Assembly: GCA_002021875.1 (NCBI GenBank) | Contig: CP018627.1 | Span: 9,052,001 to 9,116,000, forward strand | Length of the DNA: 64,000 bases | Direction of reading: 5' to 3' | Origin: Streptomyces hygroscopicus | GTDB taxonomy: Bacteria > Actinomycetota > Actinomycetes > Streptomycetales > Streptomycetaceae | Shown: piece after piece, positions 33,619 through 42,467 of the stretch | Layout of the letters: every line of letters starts with the position of its first letter | Position numbering within the stretch: position 1 is the stretch's first letter | Made by a program: the position numbers and the translations under genes | The notes under the pieces: model-generated | Database searches by the model: none | The model's input: the letters and a program-made list of their open reading frames with translations, nothing else | Told to the model about the DNA's origin: nothing

Positions 33619-34563
33619 GTGATACCCGTGACCGCCGCCTCGGCGCGCTCGGACCAGGGCTCCGCCCCACCCCCGTCGGCCGCCCCCGGCAAGGGCCCGG
33701 GCCGCGCGGCGAGCGGCCACCGGGCGTGGTTCCTGGTGCTGCCCGCGCTGATCCCGATCCTCCTGCTCAGCGTCGGCCCGCTGCTCTACGGCATCGTGCT
33801 CGCCTTCACCGACTCCCAGGCGGGCCGCACCGACCCCACCCAGTGGATCGGGCTGCTCAACTTCCAGGACCTGCTGCGCGACACCCTCTTCTGGGAGTCC
33901 TTCCGGATCGGCCTGGTGTGGGCGGTCGCCGTTTCCGTACCGCAGTTCCTGCTCGCGCTCGGACTCGCGCTGCTGCTCAATCAGAACCTGCGGTTCCGCT
34001 GGCTGTCGCGGGCGCTCGCGATCGTTCCCTGGGCGATGCCGGAGGTCGTGGTCGGCATCATGTGGCGGCTGGTCTACCACCCCGACGCGGGGCTGCTCAA
34101 CGAGACGCTCGGCACCCACCGCGACTGGCTCGGCAGCCTGTCCACCGCCCTGCCCGCCGTGGTCGTGGTCGGCATCTGGGCACGTCTTCCGCAGGTCACG
34201 GTCACCCTGCTGGCCGGGCTCTCCAATGTGCCGCGCGAACTGCACGAGGCCGCGGCCATGGACGGCGCCGGTGCCTGGCGCCGCTTCCGCACCGTCACCT
34301 GGCCCGCCATCAGACCCATCGCCCTCGCCATCAGCGCCCTCAGCTTCATCTGGAACGTCAACTCCTTCGCGCTGGTCTACGTCCTGACGGGCGGCGGGCC
34401 CGGCGGGCGCACCCGGCTGCCGATGCTCTTCGCCTATGAAGAGGCGTTCCGCTACGGCCAGTTCGGCTACGCGGCGGCGATGGGCTGTGTGCTGGTGGCG
34501 GTGGTCTCCATCCTGCTGGCCGTCCATCTCGTGGCCCGGCTGAAGGGAGACGACGACGCATGA
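33619..34563 (+). CDS. Carbohydrate ABC transporter permease, MalF-like
   Basis: A 314-residue inner-membrane permease with about six segments from residue 36. The EAA loop is LHEAAAMDGAGAWRRFRTVTWPAIRPI, which docks the ATPase. It forms a heterodimeric channel with the next protein. GTG 33619 follows AAGGAGG. No ATPase gene is present; Streptomyces sugar importers of this class commonly share the MsiK ATPase encoded elsewhere. The gene overlaps the second permease by ATGA. Confidence 0.9.
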   Translation: MIPVTAASARSDQGSAPPPSAAPGKGPGRAASGHRAWFLVLPALIPILLLSVGPLLYGIVLAFTDSQAGRTDPTQWIGLLNFQDLLRDTLFWESFRIGLVWAVAVSVPQFLLALGLALLLNQNLRFRWLSRALAIVPWAMPEVVVGIMWRLVYHPDAGLLNETLGTHRDWLGSLSTALPAVVVVGIWARLPQVTVTLLAGLSNVPRELHEAAAMDGAGAWRRFRTVTWPAIRPIALAISALSFIWNVNSFALVYVLTGGGPGGRTRLPMLFAYEEAFRYGQFGYAAAMGCVLVAVVSILLAVHLVARLKGDDDA

Positions 34564-35453
34564 CCACCCGCCCCACCGCCAGGAGTCCCCGCCCCAGCGC
34601 CGTGCGTCGCGGCCCCACCGTCCGGCGCCGCGCGGCCCGCACCGGCCAGTACCTCGCCCTCCTCGGCTATCTGGTCTTCCTCGCCTTCCCGCTGCTGTGG
34701 CTGGTCTCCACCGCGTTCAAACCGCCGCGCGAGCTGGCGAGCCTCCACCCCGGCTGGATCCCCGACCACCCCACCCTCGACAACTTCCGCCAGGCGTTCG
34801 ACGAGCAGCCGCTGCTGCGGTCCGCCGGGAACAGCCTGATCGCCTCCCTCGCCGCCGCGGCGATCACCGTCGTCATCGCCACCCCGATGGCCTATGTGAT
34901 GGCCCGGCACCACCGCTCCCCGCTGTCCCGGGCGGCCACCGGCTGGATCGTGGTCAGCCAGGCGTTCCCCTTCGTCCTGGTGATCATCCCGCTGTTCCTG
35001 GTGCTCAAGGAGGTCCGTCTGATCGACTCCCTCTCCGGGCTGATCATGGTGTACGTGGTGTGGTCCCTGCCGTTCGCCCTGTGGATGCTGGCCGGGTACG
35101 CCCGGGCCGTACCGCGCGAGCTGGAGGAGGCCGCGGCGGTGGACGGCGCGAGCAGACTGCGGACGCTGATCTCGGTGACCATGCCGCTGCTGGCCCCCGG
35201 CATCGTGGCCACCGCCCTCTTCGCCTTCATCACCGCCTGGAACGAGTTCTTCTTCGCGCTCGTCCTGCTCAAGTCCCCGCAGAAACAGACGATGCCGGTC
35301 ATCCTCACGCACTTCATCGGCACCGAGGGCGTCGCCGACCTCGGCCCGCTCGCCGCCGCCTCACTGCTGGCGACGCTGCCCTCGCTCGTGCTGTTCGCGG
35401 TCATCCAGCGCCGGATCACCAGCGGCACCCTGGCCGGGGCGGTGAAGCACTGA
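34560..35453 (+). CDS. Carbohydrate ABC transporter permease, MalG-like
   Basis: A 297-residue permease with six segments and the EAA loop LEEAAAVDGASRLRTLISVTMPLLAPG. Typical C-terminus AVIQRRITSGTLAGAVKH. Starts in the ATGA overlap with the first permease and ends in TGATG with the binding-protein gene, so the three are translationally coupled. With the shared ATPase it should import an oligosaccharide. Confidence 0.92.
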   Translation: MTTRPTARSPRPSAVRRGPTVRRRAARTGQYLALLGYLVFLAFPLLWLVSTAFKPPRELASLHPGWIPDHPTLDNFRQAFDEQPLLRSAGNSLIASLAAAAITVVIATPMAYVMARHHRSPLSRAATGWIVVSQAFPFVLVIIPLFLVLKEVRLIDSLSGLIMVYVVWSLPFALWMLAGYARAVPRELEEAAAVDGASRLRTLISVTMPLLAPGIVATALFAFITAWNEFFFALVLLKSPQKQTMPVILTHFIGTEGVADLGPLAAASLLATLPSLVLFAVIQRRITSGTLAGAVKH

Positions 35454-36757
35454 TGCGCCGCCGAACACTGCTGGCCGCGTCCGCCGCCGGGACGCTGTCC
35501 GCCGCCGGGACCCTGCTCTCCGCCTGCGCGCCCGGACGGCGGCGGGCGTCCGACGGCCGGATCACCCTCCGCTTCCAGTCCCTGGCCTGGCAGCAGGAAT
35601 CCATCGAGGCCAACAAGCAGCTCGTGGCCGAATGGAACGAGGCCCATCCCGACATCCGGGTCGACTACGTCCAGGGCAGTTGGGACAGCGTCCACGACCA
35701 ACTGCTCACCTCCTTCGAAGGCGGTGAGGCGCCCGACATCATCCACGACGCCACCGACGACCTCGCCGACTTCGCCTACGGCGGCTATCTCGCCGACCTC
35801 ACCGACCTGCTGCCCCGGCGGCTCAAGGACGAGATCCCGCCCCAGACCTGGCAGACCGCCACCTTCGGCGGTGCCGTCCACGGTGTGCCGTTCCTCCAGG
35901 AGCCGCGCGTGCTCATCGCCAACCGCGCCCTGCTGGAGCGGTCCCGGGTGCGGATCCCCACCCCCGAACGGCCCTGGAGCTGGGGGGAGTTCGAGGACGC
36001 CGCCAAGGAGCTGACCCGCGACGGGACGTACGGCGTGGCCTGGCCGCTCAAGGAGCCCGTCTCCGCGACCCTCAACCTCTCCCTGTCCACCGGCGGCAAG
36101 GTCTTCCACCGGGGCGCGGACGGCAAGGTCACCGTCCGGTTCGACGCCGCCGACCAGCGGGTGCCCCGCGTCATCCACGACCAGCTGGGCGGCGACCGCA
36201 GCGCCGCGCGGACCACCCTCGGCATGGGCGGCTCGGACACCCTCCCCGGCTTCTTCGGCGGGAAGTACGCGATGGTGCCCCTCGGCTTCTCCTACCGCCA
36301 GCAGATCGTGCAGCAGGCGCCCAAGGGCTTCGCCTGGACCGTACTGCCGTCCCCGGCCGGACCCGGCGGCGACCAGCGGCAGGGGGTCAGCCCGCAGACG
36401 CTGTCCATCGCCGCCGACAGCCCGTACCAGCGGGAGGCGGCCCGCTTCATCGACTTCTTCCTGCGCCCACCGCATATGGTGCGGCTCGCCCGCGGCGACT
36501 GGATGCTCCCCACGGGCCTGACCGCGCTGCGCGACCCCGCCCTGCACACCCGCCGGCACGGCTGGGCCACCGGCGCCGCCCTGGCCGGACGGCTGCGCCC
36601 GGCGCCCGCCCAGTCGGTGCGCGGCTATCCGGAGTGGAAGGACAAGGTGGCCACCCCGGCGCTGCAGGAGTACTACAGCGGGGCGATCGGGATGCGGGAG
36701 CTACGGGAGCGGCTGGTCGAGGACGGCAATCTGGTGCTCGCCCGCTACCAGCGGTAG
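35453..36757 (+). CDS. Extracellular sugar-binding lipoprotein
   Basis: The N-terminus MRRRTLLAASAAGTLSAAGTLLSAC is an Arg-rich signal with lipobox L-S-A-C (Cys25), so it is tethered outside the membrane. The body is a type-1 sugar-binding protein: FQSLAWQQESIEANKQLVAEWNEAHPDIRVDYVQGSWDSVHDQLLTSFEGGEAPDIIHDA, YLADLTDLLP and YGVAWPLKE. The gene order permease-permease-binding protein is the reverse of the common order in sugar operons. The sugar cannot be read from sequence. A 6-bp stem GACGGC-CTC-GCCGTC (36782-36796) after the gene may help termination. Confidence 0.9.
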   Translation: MRRRTLLAASAAGTLSAAGTLLSACAPGRRRASDGRITLRFQSLAWQQESIEANKQLVAEWNEAHPDIRVDYVQGSWDSVHDQLLTSFEGGEAPDIIHDATDDLADFAYGGYLADLTDLLPRRLKDEIPPQTWQTATFGGAVHGVPFLQEPRVLIANRALLERSRVRIPTPERPWSWGEFEDAAKELTRDGTYGVAWPLKEPVSATLNLSLSTGGKVFHRGADGKVTVRFDAADQRVPRVIHDQLGGDRSAARTTLGMGGSDTLPGFFGGKYAMVPLGFSYRQQIVQQAPKGFAWTVLPSPAGPGGDQRQGVSPQTLSIAADSPYQREAARFIDFFLRPPHMVRLARGDWMLPTGLTALRDPALHTRRHGWATGAALAGRLRPAPAQSVRGYPEWKDKVATPALQEYYSGAIGMRELRERLVEDGNLVLARYQR

Positions 36758-36900
36758 GAATCACCACACGTCGGCCACCGTGACGGCCTCGCCGTCCGGC
36801 GCACCTGGCCGTGCCATGGACCCGGTCTCCCCAGCAGACCGCTACCCCCCGGCAAAGGTTGCCCTCGCCCGGCCTTGTCTCTTCTCTTAACGACTTCTTA

Positions 36901-36925
36901 CGTTCGAGTGAACTCTTTTCGAACG
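36901..36925. promoter_or_regulatory. Inverted repeat before the phosphatidyltransferase gene
   Basis: CGTTCGA (36901-36907) and TCGAACG (36919-36925) form a perfect 7-bp inverted repeat with an 11-base spacer. It ends three bases before the AGGAAG ribosome site of the downstream gene. It could be a regulator site or a 5' UTR hairpin that masks the ribosome site. Confidence 0.5.
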
Positions 36926-36940
36926 CCAGGAAGATTGCTC

Positions 36941-38014
36941 ATGCCCCGAGACATACCGCCGCTCGCCGAGGTCCGCCGGATCACCGAGAAGAAGCGAGAC
37001 GCGTGGTGGACCGTCATGCTCGTGGACCCGGTGGCCACACCGCTGGTCCGCTGGACCGCCAGGCACACCCGGGCCACCCCCAACCAGCTCACCTGGGGTG
37101 CGTTCCTGGTGGGCCTCGGCTCCGCCGCGTGCTTCGCTCAGGGCGACTGGAGATGGCTGCTGCTCGGGGCCGTGCTCTACCACGTGAGCTTCATCTTCGA
37201 CTGCATGGACGGCAAGCTGGCCCGGCTGACCGGTACCGGCTCGGTCTTCGGGGCCTGGCTGGACTTCGTCTTCGACCGGATCCGGGTGCTGGTCTGCTCG
37301 GTCGCCCTGATGGGCGGCCAGTACGCGCGCACGGACGACGTCCTGTATCTGTGGCTGGCGCTGGCCGTCGCGTCCCTGGACTCGCTGCGCTACATCGACT
37401 CGCTGGAGATCTTCAAGATCCGGCATGGGATGCGCAAGCAGATCAAGGCCCGGATGCGGGCGGCCCGCAAGGCCGAGAACCAGGCCGAGCTGGCCTTCAT
37501 GGAGGACCTGCTGCGGGAGAACCCCGAGGCCGATCTGGAGACGGACCGCGACACGGTGGCTCCGTTGGAGCCGGTGGCGCCGCTGGAGGCCACGGCGGCT
37601 GACACGGCACCTCTGGAGGCCACGGCGGCTGACACGGCTCTCCTGGAGGCCACGGCGGCTGACACGGCACCTCTGGAGGCCACGTCGGCCCAGCGCCGCC
37701 GCCCCGCCGTCGTCGATCTGCACCAGGAGTTCCGGCGCCGCTTCCCGTGGTGGGTCCGGTGCCGGAACTTCCTGCTGCGCCACCGCATCCGCGCTCATCT
37801 CATCAGCGGCATCGAGTTCCAGATGGGCGTGTTCATCATCGGCCCGGCCGTCGACGCGGTGGTGGCGACGACCGTCGTATCCGGTGTGCTACTGCTCGTC
37901 TTCGAGCTGGCCATCATCTACAAATTGCTGCTGTCCACCCGGGACTTCACCCGCACCATCAACTCCTTCGAGACACCCGATCGCGTTCCGGTCGCCACCT
38001 CGGTCAACTCCTGA
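36941..38014 (+). CDS. CDP-alcohol phosphatidyltransferase family membrane protein
   Basis: The signature of the family is complete: D87-x2-D90-G-x2-A-R-x8-G104-x3-D108-x3-D112 (FDCMDGKLARLTGTGSVFGAWLDFVFDR). The four aspartates bind the metals used to transfer a phosphoalcohol from CDP. Membrane segments occupy residues about 50-85, 115-150 and 285-330. Between them, residues about 206-248 are three copies of a ten-residue L-E-A-T-A-A-D-T-A-P unit that breaks the normal fold. This is longer than simple phosphatidyltransferases (about 200-250). The C-terminal half may be for inositol-phosphate or another polar lipid; not clear. ATG 36941 is preferred to 36875. Confidence 0.85.
   Translation: MPRDIPPLAEVRRITEKKRDAWWTVMLVDPVATPLVRWTARHTRATPNQLTWGAFLVGLGSAACFAQGDWRWLLLGAVLYHVSFIFDCMDGKLARLTGTGSVFGAWLDFVFDRIRVLVCSVALMGGQYARTDDVLYLWLALAVASLDSLRYIDSLEIFKIRHGMRKQIKARMRAARKAENQAELAFMEDLLRENPEADLETDRDTVAPLEPVAPLEATAADTAPLEATAADTALLEATAADTAPLEATSAQRRRPAVVDLHQEFRRRFPWWVRCRNFLLRHRIRAHLISGIEFQMGVFIIGPAVDAVVATTVVSGVLLLVFELAIIYKLLLSTRDFTRTINSFETPDRVPVATSVNS
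37583..37684. repeat. Three 30-bp tandem repeats plus partial in the phosphatidyltransferase gene
   Basis: The unit CTGGAGGCCACGGCGGCTGA(...) begins at 37583, 37613 and 37643, with a partial fourth copy at 37673. Each encodes L-E-A-T-A-A-D-T-A-P/L. Copies are nearly identical, indicating recent expansion. Confidence 0.85.
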
Positions 38015-38069
38015 GCGAGGATCAGCCACTGCTCCGGCGTCACATACGCCACCACCACCTCCTGCCCCG

Positions 38070-39002
38070 TCAGGGCAGGTGGGTGGCGGTCAATTCCTTC
38101 TCCCAGCGGAGAAGGCCGTCGAAGTACCGCCGGCCCTCGTCCGTCCACTCGGCGGCCGGCTCCAGGGCCGTGATGGTGCCCCTGAGGCGACGTAGGGCGT
38201 CGTCGCGCCGTGCGGTGACTTCGGGTGGTGCCATCGGCTCCGCCGCCCAGCGAGTGAGCCCGTACGCCATGCGGGCCAGGACGTGGGCGGCGTGCACGGC
38301 ACCGGCGACCGGTCGCGGATCGGGACGCAGCGGGTGGCTGATGACGACGTCGCCATTGGTGACGAATGTGGCGAAGAAGTTCCGCAGGTACAGGGCATGG
38401 TGGCCGGTCTCGTGCAGGAGTGCTTCGAAGGCGGCCGGGGTACTCTCGACGCTGGAGGTGCCGAGGTAAATGGCGCCGAAAGTCTGGCGGAGCGTGGCCG
38501 ACCGGAAGGCGCCACCCTGGACGTACACGATGACGCGGATCAGCAGGTCCGTTTCCAGGGCGGCTTCCGGCCAGACCCGCCGCAAGATCTCGCGGGCGGC
38601 TTCCAGGTGCGCGATCCCCTCCGTCAGGTCCGGGGCGCCGAAGTCGGCGTCGTCCGTTCCTCTGGTCCTCCGTATGTCGGCGAGCAGTTGGTCCGTACCC
38701 CATCGGCACCAGTCGGGGAACGAGGACGAACCGTCGGGTGTGAGGTGTTCGAGCGGAGGCATCAGGCCGGCGCTCGCCAGAGCGCGGCCCAGCTCTGCGA
38801 GGTAGGCGGGGTCCGCACCGCTGCCGGGGGGCGTGCGGGTCGCCGCCCAGACCAGGGCGGGGTGCAGACAGGCCGGTTCGGGCCCGGCCGGGAAGGTCGA
38901 TTCCAAGCGCCGGAGGACTTCCCGGTAGTGGCCACGGACCAGGCTCAAGGTGCCGGCCGGCGTGATGCCGACCCGGACCGCCTCATCCTGCCCGGCACCC
39001 AT
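38070..39002 (-). CDS. HExxH-motif peptide-modification protein (aKG-HExxH-type beta-hydroxylase family)
   Basis: A 310-residue protein with LLHETGHHALYL, giving H197-E198-x2-H201, and the downstream HPLRPDPRPVAGAVHAAHVLARM. Both are landmarks of the HEXXH putative peptide-modification family (TIGR04267). Members of this family have recently been shown to use alpha-ketoglutarate and iron to beta-hydroxylate RiPP precursor residues; the identity here is by motif. It is the last gene of the operon that starts with a 50-residue peptide gene. Its ATG overlaps the JmjC stop (TGATG). Most likely it hydroxylates the core of that peptide; a peptidase role is the older alternative. Confidence 0.75.
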   Translation of the reverse strand: MGAGQDEAVRVGITPAGTLSLVRGHYREVLRRLESTFPAGPEPACLHPALVWAATRTPPGSGADPAYLAELGRALASAGLMPPLEHLTPDGSSSFPDWCRWGTDQLLADIRRTRGTDDADFGAPDLTEGIAHLEAAREILRRVWPEAALETDLLIRVIVYVQGGAFRSATLRQTFGAIYLGTSSVESTPAAFEALLHETGHHALYLRNFFATFVTNGDVVISHPLRPDPRPVAGAVHAAHVLARMAYGLTRWAAEPMAPPEVTARRDDALRRLRGTITALEPAAEWTDEGRRYFDGLLRWEKELTATHLP

Positions 39003-39961
39003 CAGGCGTCACCCGACCGGGGCTCCACTGCCAGGATCTTGCCGAGCGAGGCTGTCTCCGCCTTCTTGAGCTGCTGTTCGCGGGCCTGGAGACGCCGCAC
39101 CACCAAAGCGGAGATCAGCTCGTCGCCCAGACTCTCCAAGGTGCGGAAGATGTCTTCCCGGACCTCCCTCCAGATCTCTTTCGACTGGCCGCTCAGCGCC
39201 TCGGACTTGCTGGGCAGCCGGCCACGCAGGGCGACGCTCCGTTCGGCGGCGAGGTCCAGGACGTCATGCAGGATCTGGGTCCAGGTGTCCTCGACCCCGT
39301 CGGAGAAGGCGATGTGGACGGAACCCTCGGCTCCCGTGGTGCCCTCGTGGTAATAGCCACGCGGCAGGTAGAGGCAATCACCGGCGTGGAGGGTCACTTC
39401 GAGACACAGCGGGGTCTGCGGGGCGACGCCCGGCTTCGAGCGCTTGACCGGCCACTGCTTCGGCGGCTCGTGCAGGCGCCAAGTCTTGGAGCCGGCGAGC
39501 TGGCGTATGAAGATACTCGCAAGGTCGTAGTGGGCCTCGGCGCCCTTGGAGTGTGGTGGGGTCAGGAAGGCGTTGGCGGCGACGGGGACTCCAATGTCCT
39601 CGGAGAGCTCCGCGCAGAAGGCTTCCACCTCGGGACAATAGGTGGACATCGCCTGGAAGACGAGGGTCGCGCCCTCCTGCATCTGCGCCACGACATATCC
39701 CGGATCCGCGAGCCCGGACAACACCCGGCGCTCGTCGGCCCCGTCGTCCCCTGGCTTGGTGGCATTCCGGACCCCGATGTCCTGGCCATGACGCCACAGC
39801 CTGATGTAGGGGGTGCGCAGTCCTCGTTCGAAGAGGAGCTGTTGTGCGAGGTCCGTCGAGAACACATGGCCCAACTCGCCCATGGCTCGGCTGACGTACG
39901 GCTGGGTGTCCCGTATGGACACCAGCTTCGACGGGTCGTCGAGGAGCATCTCCACTGCCAT
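39002..39961 (-). CDS. JmjC/cupin-like Fe(II)/2-oxoglutarate oxygenase
   Basis: A 319-residue JmjC-type protein. EAHYDLASIFIRQLAGSKTWRLHEP supplies H144-x-D146 of the iron triad and the conserved K/R-x-W strand. CLEVTLHAGDCLYLPRGYYHEG supplies the third ligand H205. The layout matches bacterial ROXA/FIH-like protein hydroxylases, which modify side chains of proteins or peptides. The ATG 39961 begins two bases after the MFS gene stop, so it is translationally coupled in the RiPP-like operon. The C-terminal 90 residues are helical (KSEALSGQSKEIWREVREDIFRTLESL) and may be a dimer or substrate-binding arm. The predicted substrate is the 50-residue peptide. Confidence 0.8.
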   Translation of the reverse strand: MAVEMLLDDPSKLVSIRDTQPYVSRAMGELGHVFSTDLAQQLLFERGLRTPYIRLWRHGQDIGVRNATKPGDDGADERRVLSGLADPGYVVAQMQEGATLVFQAMSTYCPEVEAFCAELSEDIGVPVAANAFLTPPHSKGAEAHYDLASIFIRQLAGSKTWRLHEPPKQWPVKRSKPGVAPQTPLCLEVTLHAGDCLYLPRGYYHEGTTGAEGSVHIAFSDGVEDTWTQILHDVLDLAAERSVALRGRLPSKSEALSGQSKEIWREVREDIFRTLESLGDELISALVVRRLQAREQQLKKAETASLGKILAVEPRSGDA

Positions 39962-39962
39962 C

Positions 39963-41222
39963 TCATACCTTCGCGTTTTCGGGGACCGACTGTTCTTCCT
40001 GATGGAAATCACGCACCCCGGGCACCGTCAGCGCCAGCAATGCGGCGCCGAGCTGGACGACCGCGGCGACGACGAGGACGGTCGTGCGGCCCACTGCTTC
40101 TGCCAGCGGCCCGATGAAGGCCAGGCCCAGCGGCAGCAGAGCGAGGCTGCACAGCCAGTCGACCGAGCTGACCCTGCCGAGGATCGACGGGGCGAACTGG
40201 CGTTGGAGTGCTGTGTGGAGGAGCGTGTTGAAGGGCATCATCGCGAATCCGGCGATCATGTACCCGGCTACCACCCACCACAGTGAGAACGGGCTGAGCA
40301 GGACGAGCGGTACGAGCGTGAAGAGGGCATTGAAGATCATCGCGCTCGTTCCGGGATGCTTCAGCCGGATCCGTCCGACGACGATCGTGCCGATGAAGCC
40401 GCTGAGGCTGAACATGGCGATGACGAAGCCGTAGGTGGAGGGCCCGGAGAACTCCTCCTGGGTGATGATCGGCAGGAGGACCATGTGGGGGGCGACGACC
40501 AGCATGGTCTGCACGGCGGTCATGGCGAGGATGGCCGATGTCCAGCGGACGCGGCGTACCGCCGACAGTCCTTCGCTGACCTCCTGGATGATGGAGGAGC
40601 GGGTCGTCGGCCGATTCATCGGCGGTTCGGTGACCGCGAGGACACACAGCAGGCTGACCGCGAACGTTGCCGCGTTGACGGCGAAGGCCACCCGGGTGCC
40701 GACGGTGGCCACCAGTACGCCGCCGAGCGCCGGCCCCACCACGGCTGCCGCGCTCTCCATGCTGCCTCGCCAGACGTTGGCGCTGAGCAGCCGGTCCTCG
40801 GGCACGATTGAGGGCACCAGACCGCCGTACGCGGGCCGGAAGAACGCCTCACCGCTGCCCACCAGGAAGGTCATCACAGCCAGCGACAGGGTCGCCGTGT
40901 CGAACGCGCCCAGCACCACCACGGTGATGGCCACCATCCGGAACGCGTCGGCAAGCACCATCGCCCGTCGCCGGGGCACGCGGTCTGCCCAGACACCGCC
41001 GAGCAGTGCGAACAGGACCGTGGCGAGCATCCGGGCGCCGATCACCAGCCCGACGTCGCCGGCGTCTCCGCCGCTCTCGATCACCCGGAGCGATACGGCC
41101 ACGTTGAAGAGCTGGTCTCCCACGGCGCTGACCGCTTGCCCCGCCCAGAGGAACCGAAAGCTGCGCAGCTCCATTGCGCTGCCGGCCAGGCGGCCGGCCA
41201 GGAGAGTCTTGAGGTTGGGCAT
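39963..41222 (-). CDS. MFS transporter, enterobactin exporter-like
   Basis: A 419-residue MFS protein with about twelve segments. Motif A-like VWADRVPRRRAMVLADAFRM lies near residues 77-96, and FLWAGQAVSAVGDQLFNVAV is a start typical of the EntS-type exporters. In the operon it sits between the M29-like and JmjC genes and is the only transporter, so it likely exports the finished peptide. Starts two bases after the M29-like stop. Confidence 0.85.
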   Translation of the reverse strand: MPNLKTLLAGRLAGSAMELRSFRFLWAGQAVSAVGDQLFNVAVSLRVIESGGDAGDVGLVIGARMLATVLFALLGGVWADRVPRRRAMVLADAFRMVAITVVVLGAFDTATLSLAVMTFLVGSGEAFFRPAYGGLVPSIVPEDRLLSANVWRGSMESAAAVVGPALGGVLVATVGTRVAFAVNAATFAVSLLCVLAVTEPPMNRPTTRSSIIQEVSEGLSAVRRVRWTSAILAMTAVQTMLVVAPHMVLLPIITQEEFSGPSTYGFVIAMFSLSGFIGTIVVGRIRLKHPGTSAMIFNALFTLVPLVLLSPFSLWWVVAGYMIAGFAMMPFNTLLHTALQRQFAPSILGRVSSVDWLCSLALLPLGLAFIGPLAEAVGRTTVLVVAAVVQLGAALLALTVPGVRDFHQEEQSVPENAKV

Positions 41223-41224
41223 GC

Positions 41225-42358
41225 TCAGCCGACCGTGCTCGCCGCCGCGGGATCCGTCAGCTCTCCGTAGCCGAACCCACAGCAGTCGCCCGTGATGTCC
41301 TCGTCCCGCACCAGCTCAGGGTGGTCGGCGCCGGACAGCTGGAGGTTGGCCAGATCGACGGGTTCGGGCTCATCGCCGATGTAGATCTCCGCGCCGTCGG
41401 TGATGAGGTCGAGGTGCACCTTCTCCTCGTAGTCGACCACGGCACGATCCTGATTGTGCTGCCCGAACCCGATGTGCACTCCGACTCGCCGTTCATTGAT
41501 GTGCGAGTTGGCCGGGATGAACCGGTCGATGCCCGAGTTCGTTCCGAAGCCCAGTTCGCCCACCCGGGTGCCGTACGGCTGCTTGAAACACAGTGCCACC
41601 AGCTCACGGACGTCGTCATCGCCACCGGTGAAGCCCGTAGCGCGCCCGTCCATGATGTCAACCGTCAGCGGGCGGGCCGTCAGCCGTGTGTCGATGCGGG
41701 TGATGACGTTGCAGTTGAGAGCCCCGTCCGCCACCAGGCGGCCGTCGATCCTGGCGGGGTAAGTGGCGATCTCCCCCGCCGGAAGGATGGTGAAGCCGCC
41801 CGGCCGCCACACGCCGCGATTGCTGATCCAGTCGTACCGCCCGGCGTCAAGCTGGATACGGAGGTTGGTGCCGCCTCGGCTGCGGACTCTGATGCTGTCG
41901 GCCTTGGTCAGGCGGGTCAGCAGTGCGGCGTTGCGGGCACTGAGTTCGTCCGGTCCGAGGTTGAGGGCCTGCTCGAAGAACTCTCGGGACGCGCTGATGA
42001 CGCGGACCACCATGCACCGGTCACTACCGAACTGTTGCATGACGTGCAGGAGCGGCGAGAAGTGGGACATCGTGTCTCGTTCGAGCGTGAATATGACGAG
42101 CCGGCCGGTGAAGGTTTCAGCGTCCGGTACGGCGGACTTCAGGCGTGCGGCGAATCCGAGATCCACAAGTGGTCGCATGGCGATGAACTGGCTGCTGATC
42201 TTTCGCTGCTTCAGTCCGGCGACTAGCCAGGCGGCTGCCTCCCTGCTGTCCGGGGTGAAGACGACGATGCAGTGATCGCGGACGGAGAGGCCGGCATACC
42301 GGTTGAGGAGTGCGTCGACTCCATCCTGTACGTCGCGGCTGGACTGCACAGCGGTCAA
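41225..42358 (-). CDS. M29 aminopeptidase-like metalloprotein
   Basis: A 377-residue chain resembling the M29 (aminopeptidase T/PepS) superfamily. Aligned landmarks are FTILPAGEIATYPARIDG (E196), GTRVGELGFGTNSGI (E268), GVHIGFGQHNQ (H295), and KVHLDLITDGAEIYIG (H315/D317); all are metal ligands in the family. M29 enzymes remove N-terminal residues; related folds also serve as dioxygenases. Within a peptide operon it may trim the leader or act on the core. TTG 42358 is chosen because GCAGGAGGAG precedes it by eight bases. It is 109 bases downstream of the peptide gene, with a strong hairpin between. Confidence 0.65.
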   Translation of the reverse strand: MTAVQSSRDVQDGVDALLNRYAGLSVRDHCIVVFTPDSREAAAWLVAGLKQRKISSQFIAMRPLVDLGFAARLKSAVPDAETFTGRLVIFTLERDTMSHFSPLLHVMQQFGSDRCMVVRVISASREFFEQALNLGPDELSARNAALLTRLTKADSIRVRSRGGTNLRIQLDAGRYDWISNRGVWRPGGFTILPAGEIATYPARIDGRLVADGALNCNVITRIDTRLTARPLTVDIMDGRATGFTGGDDDVRELVALCFKQPYGTRVGELGFGTNSGIDRFIPANSHINERRVGVHIGFGQHNQDRAVVDYEEKVHLDLITDGAEIYIGDEPEPVDLANLQLSGADHPELVRDEDITGDCCGFGYGELTDPAAASTVG

Positions 42359-42414
42359 GACGTGCTCCTCCTGCTTCGGGCCGGGTCGATGGGAGTTCCG
42401 GGCAAAGGGAGGGA

Positions 42415-42443
42415 TCCGGCCGCAGGGATCACGCGCGGCCGGA
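42415..42443 (-). terminator. 9-bp-stem hairpin between the peptide gene and the M29-like gene
   Basis: TCCGGCCGC (42415-42423) pairs perfectly with GCGGCCGGA (42435-42443) around an 11-base loop. It is placed just after the peptide stop, where many RiPP operons have a partial terminator or RNA-stability hairpin so that precursor mRNA exceeds that of the enzymes. Confidence 0.6.
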
Positions 42444-42467
42444 ACCCCGAGAGCCTTGCCGGCACTG

